A DNA stretch of 64,000 nucleotides, taken from the NCBI GenBank assembly GCA_016933695.1, contig JAFGAL010000001.1, positions 124,001 to 188,000 of the forward strand, written 5' to 3'. This DNA comes from Candidatus Zixiibacteriota bacterium (GTDB lineage Bacteria > Zixibacteria > MSB-5A5 > GN15 > PGXB01). The position numbers and the translations under genes are program-made. The notes under the pieces are model-generated. The model saw only the letters and a program-made list of their open reading frames with translations. It made no database searches and was not told the DNA's origin. Positions 26,201-33,422 of this stretch are shown here, one piece after another. Position 1 is the first letter of the stretch; each line of letters starts with the position of its first letter.

Positions 26201-26483
26201 AAGTTCCAAGAATGCCACCGCCGGGCCGGCCAGCGATATCAATTTGCTGGTGCATGTACGCGGGACCGATGAGCAGTTGCATCGCCTGGAGTTATGGATG
26301 GACGGATGGAGCCGATGTCTGGCAGAGGCCAACTACATTCGCACCGGTTATCGCACCGAAAAGCTTCTGGATGTGCACTATATCACCGACGATGATATCG
26401 CAAACAAATCGAGTTTCGCCGTCAAAATCGGGGCGGTCACCGACGCCGCCGCACCCCTTCCCCTGAAGAGTTATCGGGACTGA
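23298..26483 (+). CDS. PEP synthase/PPDK N-terminal (ATP-grasp) protein fused to sensory module and nucleotidyltransferase-like domain
   Basis: This 1061-residue protein begins with a module (about 10-140) like the second sensory domain of the kinase at 12942: LQERTKELNCLYRIEEIL and SGPFLKEEIRLTQTVARRLG. A helical region of unknown family follows. Residues about 335-720 match the PPDK N-terminal nucleotide-binding domain (GKLGGKSAGIFLA, RPLIVRSSSLLEDRIGTAFS, PVDVEFASDGKELYLLQCRP). No phosphohistidine domain and no PEP-binding barrel are visible, so it is not a full pyruvate phosphate dikinase. The C-terminus has a nucleotidyltransferase-like motif GLYLFGSSKNATAGPASDIN, where the second catalytic Asp is replaced by Asn. 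It has its own ribosome site (AAAGGGA) 130 bases after the bifurcating operon. It may phosphorylate a target with ATP, but this is not shown. Confidence 0.85.
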   Translation: MNHPKTAIDRLLSALQERTKELNCLYRIEEILSNRSRQPRDVIPDIMQALPSGWQHPERCQVKITFEDHQYTTPGYVEPSSECSADIVIQNIVVGTISVSYPGSMPVLDSGPFLKEEIRLTQTVARRLGHYIMHQKMHRFISEWKPFEKDRTADATGGAQVVLELLRQTDPELYLRISRRMLNQLCWNSVPEAERLLHELCADHERIDHGLTDDQNRPQTHRSLGLSAEAGAVAFKIAADHFSEGEILTRIHQWVHEDKLSFLSQVINRNLSLAEVADAIDRYNNLTADEPEPPSHATTGVQVALIRRFLSDQLQFINVGKHFITIRDFSRLLDNVIFSPESYGKLGGKSAGIFLASRILERKAEENKVLGRVHIPKTWYLTSDILLQFMHYNNFDEVVEQKYKPLSQVRLEYPNVVQSFKGGRFSPDIRKGLALALDDFGNRPLIVRSSSLLEDRIGTAFSGKYISLFLANQGSKQKRLDELTDAIAEVYASTFGPDPIEYRAERGLIDFAEEMGIIIQEVVGTRVGPYFLPSYAGVAFSRNEFRWSPRIRREDGLIRMVPGLGTRAVDRLSDDYPVLIAPGQPGLRTTIDIDDARRYSPNTIDLIDLTTHRFESIDLDHFLKKYGCHVPGINNIVSILSGDTLKRPTGLGIDFDRDQLVANFEGLTSGTNFVKRMQAILQTLEEAMGMPVDVEFASDGKELYLLQCRPQSYSDAALPDPIPKDIPSRQCLFSADRYVSNGRVPDIMHIVYVDPLQYAELKTRNELLAVGRAVGKLNSLLTRRKFILMGPGRWGSRGDIKLGVSVTYSDINNTAVLIEIARRKAGYVPDLSFGTHFFQDLVEGGIRYLPLYPDDPGIIFNERFLTESPNALGDLLPEFASLDRVVRVIDVPRVTDGMILRVLMNADLDEAVGMLVPPSPGGHALGVTTQTTGANRTNYWQWRTQMAERLARELDGRQYGVAGLYLFGSSKNATAGPASDINLLVHVRGTDEQLHRLELWMDGWSRCLAEANYIRTGYRTEKLLDVHYITDDDIANKSSFAVKIGAVTDAAAPLPLKSYRD

Positions 26484-26504
26484 GCGACTTTTTAACGTTT
26501 CCGC

Positions 26505-26533
26505 TTGACTTCGCTTTTTAAATATCGTAAAAA
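26505..26533 (+). promoter_or_regulatory. Possible sigma70 promoter of cydAB
   Basis: TTGACT at 26505 and TAAAAA at 26528 are separated by 17 bases, 60 bases upstream of the cydA start. The -10 is a weak match, so the call is tentative. Confidence 0.4.
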
Positions 26534-26593
26534 TGGAGTAATTTAATCAAATAAACAATCGGGACATTAATCCCAACCGGGAGTTAACATACA

Positions 26594-27940
26594 ATGGATT
26601 TGGAATTACTTTCGCGGGTGCAATTCGGCCTGACGATCGCATTTCACTACATATTCCCTCCGCTGAGTATCGGTCTGGGACTGATACTGGTCATTATGGA
26701 GGGGATGTATATGAAAACCGGCGACCGGTTGTACCATAACATGACCCGTTTCTGGGTGAAGATTTTCGGATTGATTTTCGCTCTCGGCGTCGCCAGCGGT
26801 ATTGTCATGGAATTCCAGTTCGGCACCAACTGGGCGACATATTCGCGTTTCGTCGGCGACGTGTTCGGAAGCGCGCTTGCGGCCGAGGGGGTGTTCGCGT
26901 TTTTCCTGGAATCGGGATTCCTGGCGATCCTGCTGTTCGGCTGGGACAAGGTCAAACCGCGCACGCATTTCATCTCGACCATTCTGGTGGCGTTCGGAGC
27001 GCATTTCTCGGCGATCTGGATCGTGGTCGCCAACTCCTGGCAACAAACTCCGGCCGGGCACCATATTGTCGGCGTCGGCGACGCCGCCCGCGCCGAGATT
27101 GTCGATTTCTGGCAGGTGGTGTTCAGCCCGTCCTTTCTCGATCGTATCAGCCACGTCTACATGGGCGCCTGGCAGGCGGGGGCGTTTTTCGTTCTCAGCG
27201 TGAGCGCCTTCTATATCCTGCGTAAAAAGCATCTTGATTTTGCGCGCGCTTCGATAAAAATCGCGATTCCGGTCGCGCTCGTAGCCTCGCTCTTGCAGTT
27301 GGCAACCGGGCACAGCAGTGCCGAAACACTGGTGGAAACTCAGCCCGCCAAACTGGCGGCATTCGAAGGACATTATGCTGTCAGCGCGCCGGCCGGCATG
27401 TACCTGTTCGGCTGGGTGAACGAGGAAGACGAAAAAACGATCGGTTTGCAGATTCCCGGTCTGCTCAGTTTTATGATCGGGCTTGATGCCGACACGCCGG
27501 TGACCGGGCTGAAAGCATTCCCGTCGGAGGACCGTCCGCCGGTCAATCTGGTGTTTCAGAGTTATCACATCATGGTTGGGATCGGGATGATTCTGATCCT
27601 GCTGGCTTTATTCAATGCCTACGGCTGGTGGCGCAAATGGCTGTTCGAAAAGCGGTGGTATCTGAAAATCCTGATCATCGCGGTGCTCCTGCCACAACTG
27701 GCCAATCAACTGGGATGGTTTTCAGCGGAAGTCGGCCGTCAGCCGTGGATTGTCTACGGTCTTCTGCGCACGTCGGACGCGCTGTCGGTGAGTGTCGGAT
27801 CGGGCCAGGTGATCACCTCGCTGATTCTGTTTTCGCTGATTTACCTTTTACTATTCGCGCTGTTCATATATCTGCTCAATGAAAAGATTCAACACGGGCC
27901 GGAAATAGAGGCCGCAATACAAGAGGGGCACATGGCATGA
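26594..27940 (+). CDS. cydA: Cytochrome bd quinol oxidase subunit I
   Basis: This 448-residue membrane protein carries the axial haem ligands: H18 in TIAFHYIF, a His in [13 protein letters not shown], and a Met in YHIMVGIGM. The quinol site includes the GRQPW motif. It is shorter than the E. coli protein (about 520), which fits the short Q-loop class common outside enterobacteria. It reduces O2 to water with quinol electrons, has high O2 affinity and conserves energy without proton pumping. It overlaps cydB by four bases (ATGA). In an otherwise anaerobic-looking gene set it probably serves O2 scavenging or microaerobic growth. Confidence 0.97.
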   Translation: MDLELLSRVQFGLTIAFHYIFPPLSIGLGLILVIMEGMYMKTGDRLYHNMTRFWVKIFGLIFALGVASGIVMEFQFGTNWATYSRFVGDVFGSALAAEGVFAFFLESGFLAILLFGWDKVKPRTHFISTILVAFGAHFSAIWIVVANSWQQTPAGHHIVGVGDAARAEIVDFWQVVFSPSFLDRISHVYMGAWQAGAFFVLSVSAFYILRKKHLDFARASIKIAIPVALVASLLQLATGHSSAETLVETQPAKLAAFEGHYAVSAPAGMYLFGWVNEEDEKTIGLQIPGLLSFMIGLDADTPVTGLKAFPSEDRPPVNLVFQSYHIMVGIGMILILLALFNAYGWWRKWLFEKRWYLKILIIAVLLPQLANQLGWFSAEVGRQPWIVYGLLRTSDALSVSVGSGQVITSLILFSLIYLLLFALFIYLLNEKIQHGPEIEAAIQEGHMA

Positions 27941-28965
27941 ACTTCACATTGGATCTCAATACGGTGTGGTTCGGACTGGTCGGGGTGCTGTTCACGGGCT
28001 ATGCGATCCTCGACGGGTTTGACCTCGGTATCGGTGCACTGCATTTATTCACCAAAAGCGACACCGATCGCCGCGTCATGATTAACGCCATCGGCCCGGT
28101 CTGGGACGGCAATGAAGTCTGGCTGGTCACCGGCGGCGGGGCATTGTTCGCGGCCTTTCCGGAAGTGTACGCGACGTCGTTTTCCGGATTTTACATGGCG
28201 ATGATGTTGCTTCTGTTCGGGTTGATTTTCCGTGCCGTGGCAATCGACTTTCGGTCCAAACAACCGATGCGCTGGTGGCGGCAGTTCTGGGATGTCAGTT
28301 TCAGCGTTTCCAGCATTGTCTCAAGCCTGTTGATCGGGGTGGCGCTGGGCAATATCGCCTGGGGCATTCCGCTGAACGAGGAGTTCGAGTTTGTCGGCTC
28401 GTTCTGGGGACTTCTGCACCCCTATGCCCTGCTGGTGGGGGTGACCACCGTGGCGCTGTTCATGATGCACGGCGCGATCTACGCCGTCATGAAAACCGAC
28501 GGGGACCTTCAGGCCAGGGTACGCGGCTGGGTTAATAATACTATTATCATTTTCGTGATCTGCTATGTCATGACAACGCTGGTGACGCTGATTTATGTCC
28601 CGCACATGACCGCCAATCTCAAGGCTTTTCCGGTGCTGTTTATCATCCCGATTCTGAATGCGCTGGCTATTGCCAATATCCCGCGCGAAATTCATCACGA
28701 GCGGGAATTCCGGGCGTTTTTATCGTCGTGCGCGTCGATGGCGGCCCTGTTGGCGTTGTTCGGGATCGGTATGTATCCGAACATGATTTTATCGCGACCG
28801 ATGGTCGATTACAGCCTGACCATATATAACGCGGCATCATCGGCCAAAACGCTTAATATCATGCTGATTATCGCATTGCTGGGTATGCCGCTGGTGATCG
28901 CGTACACGATCAGTATTTACTGGATATTCCGCGGTAAAGTGAAACTGGACGCGAGCAGTTATTGA
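27937..28965 (+). CDS. cydB: Cytochrome bd quinol oxidase subunit II
   Basis: This 342-residue protein has eight or nine membrane segments and CydB landmarks (GYAILDGFDLGIGALH near the N-terminus, GPVWDGNEVWLVTGGGALFAAF and RAVAIDFRSK). It assembles with CydA. No cydX-like short ORF or cydCD genes are adjacent. The gene is followed by a strong terminator, so cydAB is a two-gene operon. Confidence 0.97.
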   Translation: MNFTLDLNTVWFGLVGVLFTGYAILDGFDLGIGALHLFTKSDTDRRVMINAIGPVWDGNEVWLVTGGGALFAAFPEVYATSFSGFYMAMMLLLFGLIFRAVAIDFRSKQPMRWWRQFWDVSFSVSSIVSSLLIGVALGNIAWGIPLNEEFEFVGSFWGLLHPYALLVGVTTVALFMMHGAIYAVMKTDGDLQARVRGWVNNTIIIFVICYVMTTLVTLIYVPHMTANLKAFPVLFIIPILNALAIANIPREIHHEREFRAFLSSCASMAALLALFGIGMYPNMILSRPMVDYSLTIYNAASSAKTLNIMLIIALLGMPLVIAYTISIYWIFRGKVKLDASSY

Positions 28966-28990
28966 ACCGGATTGAAAGACGACCAACACA

Positions 28991-29019
28991 AACGGCAGGA
29001 ATAAAGCCTGCCGTTTTTT
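28991..29019 (+). terminator. Rho-independent terminator of cydAB
   Basis: AACGGCAGG (28991-28999) pairs with CCTGCCGTT (29007-29015), with T-run to 29019, 26 bases past the cydB stop. Confidence 0.92.
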
Positions 29020-29105
29020 ATAAGAATTGTCCGTTAATAAAATCCGGGAAACTTTAGGGAGGAGACTCTCGTCTTATATGATACCAGGCTTGCTGGATAA
29101 ACATT

Positions 29106-29154
29106 CCGCCATAAAAAATGGCGGGTGCATGTGATCTAGATGACACATGCACCC
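29106..29154. repeat. Two overlapping inverted repeats
   Basis: CCGCCAT-N5-ATGGCGG overlaps by two bases the longer GGGTGCATGTG-N10-CACATGCACCC (29123-29154). Both are perfect. The shared bases mean that only one hairpin can form at a time. Confidence 0.7.
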
Positions 29155-29427
29155 TTCAAAACGACCATACCTAATGTATTGGCGTGTGTATATCCGGTAG
29201 GTCGCCGCATTTATTCTATCGCCAGATCAGGATGCTAAATTTAGCCTGATCCGACTTACAATCACCTTGCCCCCCCTTTTAAAGGGTCCCGAGGGCAAAG
29301 CAAATTATAATCACAGCATCCAAACTTTATACGTTTTTGATCGGGATGTAAAACAAGTTGTTAGCCCCCGGCTAGGCGGAAAGTCAGGCGGTAAGGTTGT
29401 TTTTGCACTGCCGAGGCGTTACTCATC

Positions 29428-29450
29428 GGCATCCGTCTAAGGCGGATGCC
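29428..29450. repeat. Short inverted repeat
   Basis: GGCATCCG and CGGATGCC are separated by seven bases. The element resembles the CCGCC-GTAA-GGCGGATGAC hairpin of the repeat at 53054, which suggests that it may be a relic of the same family. Confidence 0.45.
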
Positions 29451-29609
29451 CCGATCATGAATAAATTACGTCATTTTTCCCTTTTTGTCAATAAGAAAGC
29501 GCATATCACCGATGACATTTTGGCAAAAATCGCAGGAACATAGCCTTCACAGGATGTGTTTACAAAACATATAACTCATTACACCATAATAAAAAACAGG
29601 GGAAAACCG

Positions 29610-30386
29610 ATGAAATTTCCATGTATTGTGTTTTTCGCTATCATTTTCGCAACAGCGGTATCGGCAGAAATTCACACCGAAACCGTTGAATACCATCACG
29701 GTGATATTGTTCTTGAGGGATATCTGGCGTACGACGACGCGCTATCCGGCAAACGTCCCGGGGTGCTGGTCATTCATGAATGGACCGGTATCAATGATTA
29801 CACCAAATCGCGGGTCCGGCAGTTGGCCGAGCTTGGCTATATTGTCTTCGCGGGAGACATTTACGGCAAAGGAATTCGTCCGCAAACCAGCGAAGACGCC
29901 GCGCGGCAGGCTACGATCTACCGTTCCGACCGCGCTTTGATGCGCGCACGGGCCAAAGCCGGGCTGGACTGGCTGAAAAACCATGACCTGACCGATCCGC
30001 ATCGGACTGCGGCCATCGGCTATTGTTTCGGCGGCGGAACAGTGCTGGAATTGGCGCGTTCCGGAGCGGAACTGGGCGGTGTGGTCAGTTTTCACGGGAA
30101 TCTGGATACGCCCGATCCCATCGATGCCAAACAGATCAAGGCCAAGGTGTTAGTGTTACACGGTGCCGATGATCCCCACGTATCAGAGGAGCAGATAGCG
30201 GCGTTTTTCGAAGAGATGCGTGCGGCGGGAGTCGACTGGCAGATGGTATTTTACGGTGGTGCGGTGCACAGTTTCACCAATCCCGGGTCGGGGGATGATC
30301 CGTCGCGGGGTGTCGCTTACAATACAAACGCCGATCGGCGGTCATGGGAGGCAATGAAAGGCTTTTTCGCCGAGTTGTTCGAATAG
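29610..30386 (+). CDS. Secreted dienelactone hydrolase-family protein
   Basis: The track start (29556) has no ribosome site; ATG 29610 follows CAGGGGAAAA and yields a 258-residue protein with a clean signal peptide (IVFFAIIFATAVSA). The alpha/beta-hydrolase core has the nucleophile Cys in IGYCFGGG, Asp in LHGADDPHV and His in GGAVHSFTNP, the DLH family triad (Cys-Asp-His). An oxyanion-forming motif VLVIHEWTG is also present. Periplasmic DLH-like enzymes hydrolyse unknown esters or lactones. It ends four bases before the convergent LapA-like gene, with no terminator between. Confidence 0.9.
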   Translation: MKFPCIVFFAIIFATAVSAEIHTETVEYHHGDIVLEGYLAYDDALSGKRPGVLVIHEWTGINDYTKSRVRQLAELGYIVFAGDIYGKGIRPQTSEDAARQATIYRSDRALMRARAKAGLDWLKNHDLTDPHRTAAIGYCFGGGTVLELARSGAELGGVVSFHGNLDTPDPIDAKQIKAKVLVLHGADDPHVSEEQIAAFFEEMRAAGVDWQMVFYGGAVHSFTNPGSGDDPSRGVAYNTNADRRSWEAMKGFFAELFE

Positions 30387-30390
30387 GCGG

Positions 30391-30657
30391 CTATTTACCG
30401 CGTCCCCCGGTTTTTTTGCCGGAGAGCGAGACAATCAACAGGCCGAGGACGAATCCGATCAGCAGAGTCAGCGGAAACAACAACGCCTGTGACATACTCA
30501 GATGCCAGAACAGAAAGTGCAGGGTGACAACCTGCGTGTTCTGCAGGAGAATAATCACCGCCAAAACGGCAATGATGACGATGATCGCTTTCTTGACGCC
30601 TCCCATACCCTGGGGGCCGCCATTCGATTGACCGGAATTTGCCATAGGACTTGCCAT
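30391..30657 (-). CDS. Small LapA-like (DUF1049) membrane protein
   Basis: This 88-residue protein has two membrane segments (AIIVIIAVLAVIILLQNTQ and ALLFPLTLLIGFVLGLLIV) around a short NTQVVTLHFLFW loop, the LapA/DUF1049 pattern, with a basic tail. It starts five bases after the stop of the MscS gene and is translated from the same transcript. LapA in E. coli belongs to a lipopolysaccharide assembly checkpoint; here only the domain is recognised, not the role. A second ATG four codons downstream is possible. Confidence 0.8.
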   Translation of the reverse strand: MASPMANSGQSNGGPQGMGGVKKAIIVIIAVLAVIILLQNTQVVTLHFLFWHLSMSQALLFPLTLLIGFVLGLLIVSLSGKKTGGRGK

Positions 30658-30662
30658 ATCTT

Positions 30663-31574
30663 TTACGGTTTGATCTCTTCGTTCGTTTTCAGGGGTACGG
30701 GAAGCGGAGAGCGAAGATGTACATCCCTCTGCGGAAACGGTATCTCGATACCGTACTGACGGAATTTCCCGACAATGGCCTGATTGATCTCGGAACGCAC
30801 CAGATAATACCGCTTGGGGCTGTCAATCCATACCCGCAGACGCATGTTCCACGACGAGTCGCCAAATTCCATCAACAGCACGTCGGGCGCGGGCGTTTTG
30901 AGGGCTTCCCGATGTTCATCCGCGGCCTCACGCAGGGCTTTCAGGACGGTTTCAAGATCGGATGCATAGGACACTCCCACGTCGATATCCAGCCGGATTT
31001 TGCTGTCGCCGTGCGACCAGTTGGTCACTCGCTCCGAAATAAACTCGGCGTTGGGAACAATGATGGTGATATTATTCAGCGTCCTGATCGTAGTCGAGCG
31101 CATATTGATTGCCATCACGTTGCCTTCGGTCCCGCCGACTGTTACCCGGTCACCGACTCGGATCGGCTGTTCGAACAGAAGAATCAAACCGGCGATGAAA
31201 TTCGACGTGATATTCTGCAAGCCGAATCCAATCCCGACCGACAGCAGGCCGAAAATCACCGCCAACCCGCCCAGGTCGATGCCCACGAATTGAAATGCGA
31301 ACAGCGTTCCGACAATCATCACCAGATAATGCCCGATCCGCACCATGCGGTAACTGGTGCTGTCGTCGATCGCAAAACGATTCAGGATACGCCTCAGGAC
31401 TATGCGATTAACAATGCGCGAAATCAGCAGAAAGACCAGCAGGACAATAATGAACATGAGCAGTGACGACACGGTTACCGGTGTTTGATTCAATTCGAAC
31501 AGCCGATAGTGCAAAACACTGCTGAGCAGATCAAATGCTTCCGAAAGCGATGCGGGAACCGTCATGACGCCCAT
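30663..31574 (-). CDS. MscS-family mechanosensitive ion channel
   Basis: This 303-residue protein has three or four N-terminal membrane helices. The pore helix region reads GLLSVGIGFGLQNITSNFIAGL, followed by the beta domain signature PIRVGDRVTVGGTEGNVMAI and a C-terminal cytoplasmic domain. It relieves turgor during osmotic downshift. The start is ATG 31574 (a second ATG lies three codons later). It is followed by the LapA-like gene. Confidence 0.94.
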   Translation of the reverse strand: MGVMTVPASLSEAFDLLSSVLHYRLFELNQTPVTVSSLLMFIIVLLVFLLISRIVNRIVLRRILNRFAIDDSTSYRMVRIGHYLVMIVGTLFAFQFVGIDLGGLAVIFGLLSVGIGFGLQNITSNFIAGLILLFEQPIRVGDRVTVGGTEGNVMAINMRSTTIRTLNNITIIVPNAEFISERVTNWSHGDSKIRLDIDVGVSYASDLETVLKALREAADEHREALKTPAPDVLLMEFGDSSWNMRLRVWIDSPKRYYLVRSEINQAIVGKFRQYGIEIPFPQRDVHLRSPLPVPLKTNEEIKP

Positions 31575-31682
31575 CTTTCAACAAAGGGACCCCTGTTGTT
31601 CTGATGGTATCATACCACTGGTGAGAGTTCAACAAAAAACTGCTACATGAGAACCGCCGTTTCCGCGAACTGGAATGAACGA

Positions 31683-32753
31683 TTAAACCGAGGCGGGACT
31701 GGAAACCTGTTTTTTTACATCATACATGGCGCGATCGGCCCGGTCGATCAGAATGTCCATGTCATCAAACATATCCGGCCCGGTCTGCACAATACCGATA
31801 CTCAACGAAAACGCGGCAAAGCGTCTGGTGAAGTCTTTTTGGATGCGGTCGCAATACCGGGCGGCTTCGGACTCGGCGGTGTTGGGCAGGATCACGCAAA
31901 ACTCATCGCCGCCGAAACGACAGGGAATATCGGTCTCCCGCGACAGCGAAAGCAAAATCGCCCCGATATTGCGAAGCACGTCGTCGCCCTTCTGGTGACC
32001 GAAGGCATCATTGATATGCTTGAATCGATCGACATCGAAATACACCAGACTCAACGGTGTTTTATTGCGCTCCGCCAGCGCCAGGTCACGGCGGAGAAAT
32101 TCCTGAAACGAACGTTTGTTATACAGCCCGGTCAACCCGTCGCGACGGGACAACTCCTCGAGTTCGCGCGTGCGTTCGGCGACTTTTTTCTCGAGATGGC
32201 GCGCGTATCCCTCGGTTTTTTCCCTGGCGATTTCGACCTGGGACATCAAACTGCGAATGTACGCATCGATTACCAGTTGCGTGTCGAAATGGAGGATTTT
32301 CTCCAGCGCGGCAAATAGTTCATCGCGTCCGGAGTCCTCTTCGACAAACCGCTCCAGATGGTTTTGCAAAATGGTCTTGAGATTCCATACCGCGGTGAGA
32401 TACTGATTCGATTCGACGCCGATCCGCCGATGCACCATCCCCACCCGCAAACGATTGTTGACATAGGCCGCGTCGTAAAACCCGCCGAACAATTCCACCA
32501 GATATTGTTTCATGGTTCTATGCATGCGGCGCAGCGTGTCGGCGTCGCCGATCAACACCGCCATGTCATCATTGGCGGCGAGAACATCATAAAACGCCGC
32601 GGCGATCCGCTCGGTATTCTGACGGATGAATTCCTTGCATCCGGCAAGCAGTTCGACATCACGGGCGGTAATGCCAAGCAGTCGTTTGCGGCGGTCGATA
32701 TCGAGTTCATCGATCCGCATCTGTTCCATCAGGGTCTGGTCAAGCAGTCGCAT
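31683..32753 (-). CDS. Globin-coupled diguanylate cyclase
   Basis: The track starts at GTG 32849, but ATG 32753 has GGGAG six bases upstream. From there the 356-residue protein starts with a protoglobin-type sensor domain (about 1-160). Its likely proximal haem His is in VGMVHRRIGVESNQYL. A helical linker with RHLEKKVAERTRELEELSRR leads to the GGDEF domain. The active site RFGGDEFCVIL is intact, and an RxxD inhibitory site (RETD) lies exactly five residues before it. It should make cyclic di-GMP from GTP under control of O2 or another haem ligand. No EAL or PilZ gene is nearby. Confidence 0.9.
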   Translation of the reverse strand: MRLLDQTLMEQMRIDELDIDRRKRLLGITARDVELLAGCKEFIRQNTERIAAAFYDVLAANDDMAVLIGDADTLRRMHRTMKQYLVELFGGFYDAAYVNNRLRVGMVHRRIGVESNQYLTAVWNLKTILQNHLERFVEEDSGRDELFAALEKILHFDTQLVIDAYIRSLMSQVEIAREKTEGYARHLEKKVAERTRELEELSRRDGLTGLYNKRSFQEFLRRDLALAERNKTPLSLVYFDVDRFKHINDAFGHQKGDDVLRNIGAILLSLSRETDIPCRFGGDEFCVILPNTAESEAARYCDRIQKDFTRRFAAFSLSIGIVQTGPDMFDDMDILIDRADRAMYDVKKQVSSPASV

Positions 32754-32890
32754 TTCCGTCTCCCATGCGGCAATTGCGGTTATTGGCAACACATCCAAGG
32801 CGGGTTTTTCCGCGAAAGACACGAGCCTTACCGTTGTTTTTCGGTTCACCGCGCGATTTATTAAGGCCAGGATGGGCCGATATCATCCAT

Positions 32891-32920
32891 AAAAAACGGC
32901 CGCTCGTCGTGAGCGGCCGT
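32891..32920 (-). terminator. Rho-independent terminator of the MtrA/MtrB-like operon
   Basis: On the minus strand ACGGCCGCTC pairs with GAGCGGCCGT around ACGAC, followed by TTTTTT. It lies about 26 bases past the stop of the porin frame. Confidence 0.9.
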
Positions 32921-32945
32921 CTTGGCATATCGATGCCGAAAGGAA

Positions 32946-33419
32946 TTAGAAATCGAATTGAATGCCTGTGCGAATTATGAACAACGAACCCGATTCGATC
33001 CCATAGACATATCCCTGATTGTCGGTCAGGTCGGCGTAATCGGCATCGGCCGTCAGCCGCACCCCCGGCGAAACCTCATAGGCGATGCCCAAAGAGAACT
33101 GGATCAGTTCATAGTCCAGATCGGAATAATCCGGCATTTCGGTAAACTCGAATTTCTCCGGATCGTTGCCGATTTCGCCCGGGAACACCGGATCGGCGGA
33201 GATTCGATCGGAAACATCGGGCATGGTAACCGACTTATATTCGGCAGTGGACTTGTTGTAGCCGATCGTCCCGACCAGGCGGACTTTCGGATCAGGCATG
33301 AAACTGGCGGTAAAATACACATTGTGCGCGTTCGACTCGTAGTCGGCCATGGTAAACTCGGAACCATAGTGCCGCGCTTCCGGACCGTCACCACCGGTGA
33401 CGGTAGCAATGCCGGCCGC
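32946..33419 (-). CDS. In-frame continuation of the MtrB/PioB-like barrel after a UGA codon
   Basis: The reading frame of the preceding porin gene stays open for 157 codons beyond UGA (33422-33420). It encodes beta-barrel sequence with alternating hydrophobic residues and a C-terminal Phe (RTGIQFDF), as expected for the end of an outer-membrane protein. The first ATG (33350) has no ribosome site and no signal peptide, so this is not an independent gene. Either the UGA is read through, or the gene is recently broken, or the base is an error. See the finding on the SECIS-like hairpin. Confidence 0.8.
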   Translation of the reverse strand, partial: AAGIATVTGGDGPEARHYGSEFTMADYESNAHNVYFTASFMPDPKVRLVGTIGYNKSTAEYKSVTMPDVSDRISADPVFPGEIGNDPEKFEFTEMPDYSDLDYELIQFSLGIAYEVSPGVRLTADADYADLTDNQGYVYGIESGSLFIIRTGIQFDF

Positions 33420-33422
33420 TCA
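33384..33422 (-). promoter_or_regulatory. In-frame UGA with SECIS-like hairpin
   Basis: Reading 5' to 3' on the minus strand: TGA, 15 bases, then ACCGTCACC-GGT-GGTGACGGT, a perfect 9-bp stem with a GGT loop. The loop starts 24 bases after the UGA and begins with G. As I remember the bacterial SECIS model (loop of 3-14 nt with G in the first two positions, 16-37 nt from the UGA), it fits. It could also arise by chance from the codons for Thr-Val-Thr-Gly-Gly-Asp-Gly. Confidence 0.35.

Larger units (their letters stand above)
29020..29609. other. Gene-free stretch with several palindromes
   Basis: There is no supported gene between the cydAB terminator and the hydrolase. Palindromic elements are prominent: CCGCCAT/ATGGCGG (29106-29124), an 11-bp-arm inverted repeat (29123-29154), a near-perfect palindrome around CTAAATTTAG (29226-29250) and GGCATCCG/CGGATGCC (29428-29450). 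The base composition is more A+T rich than in neighbouring genes. It may hold a small RNA, a degraded repeat element or the hydrolase promoter. Confidence 0.55.

Noticed and set aside
23298-26483. Phosphoenolpyruvate synthase or PPDK
   Set aside because: The phosphohistidine and PEP-binding domains are not visible; only the ATP-grasp part matches.
32946-33350. Independent outer-membrane protein gene from ATG 33350
   Set aside because: There is no signal peptide or ribosome site and it lies in frame with the preceding porin after the UGA.
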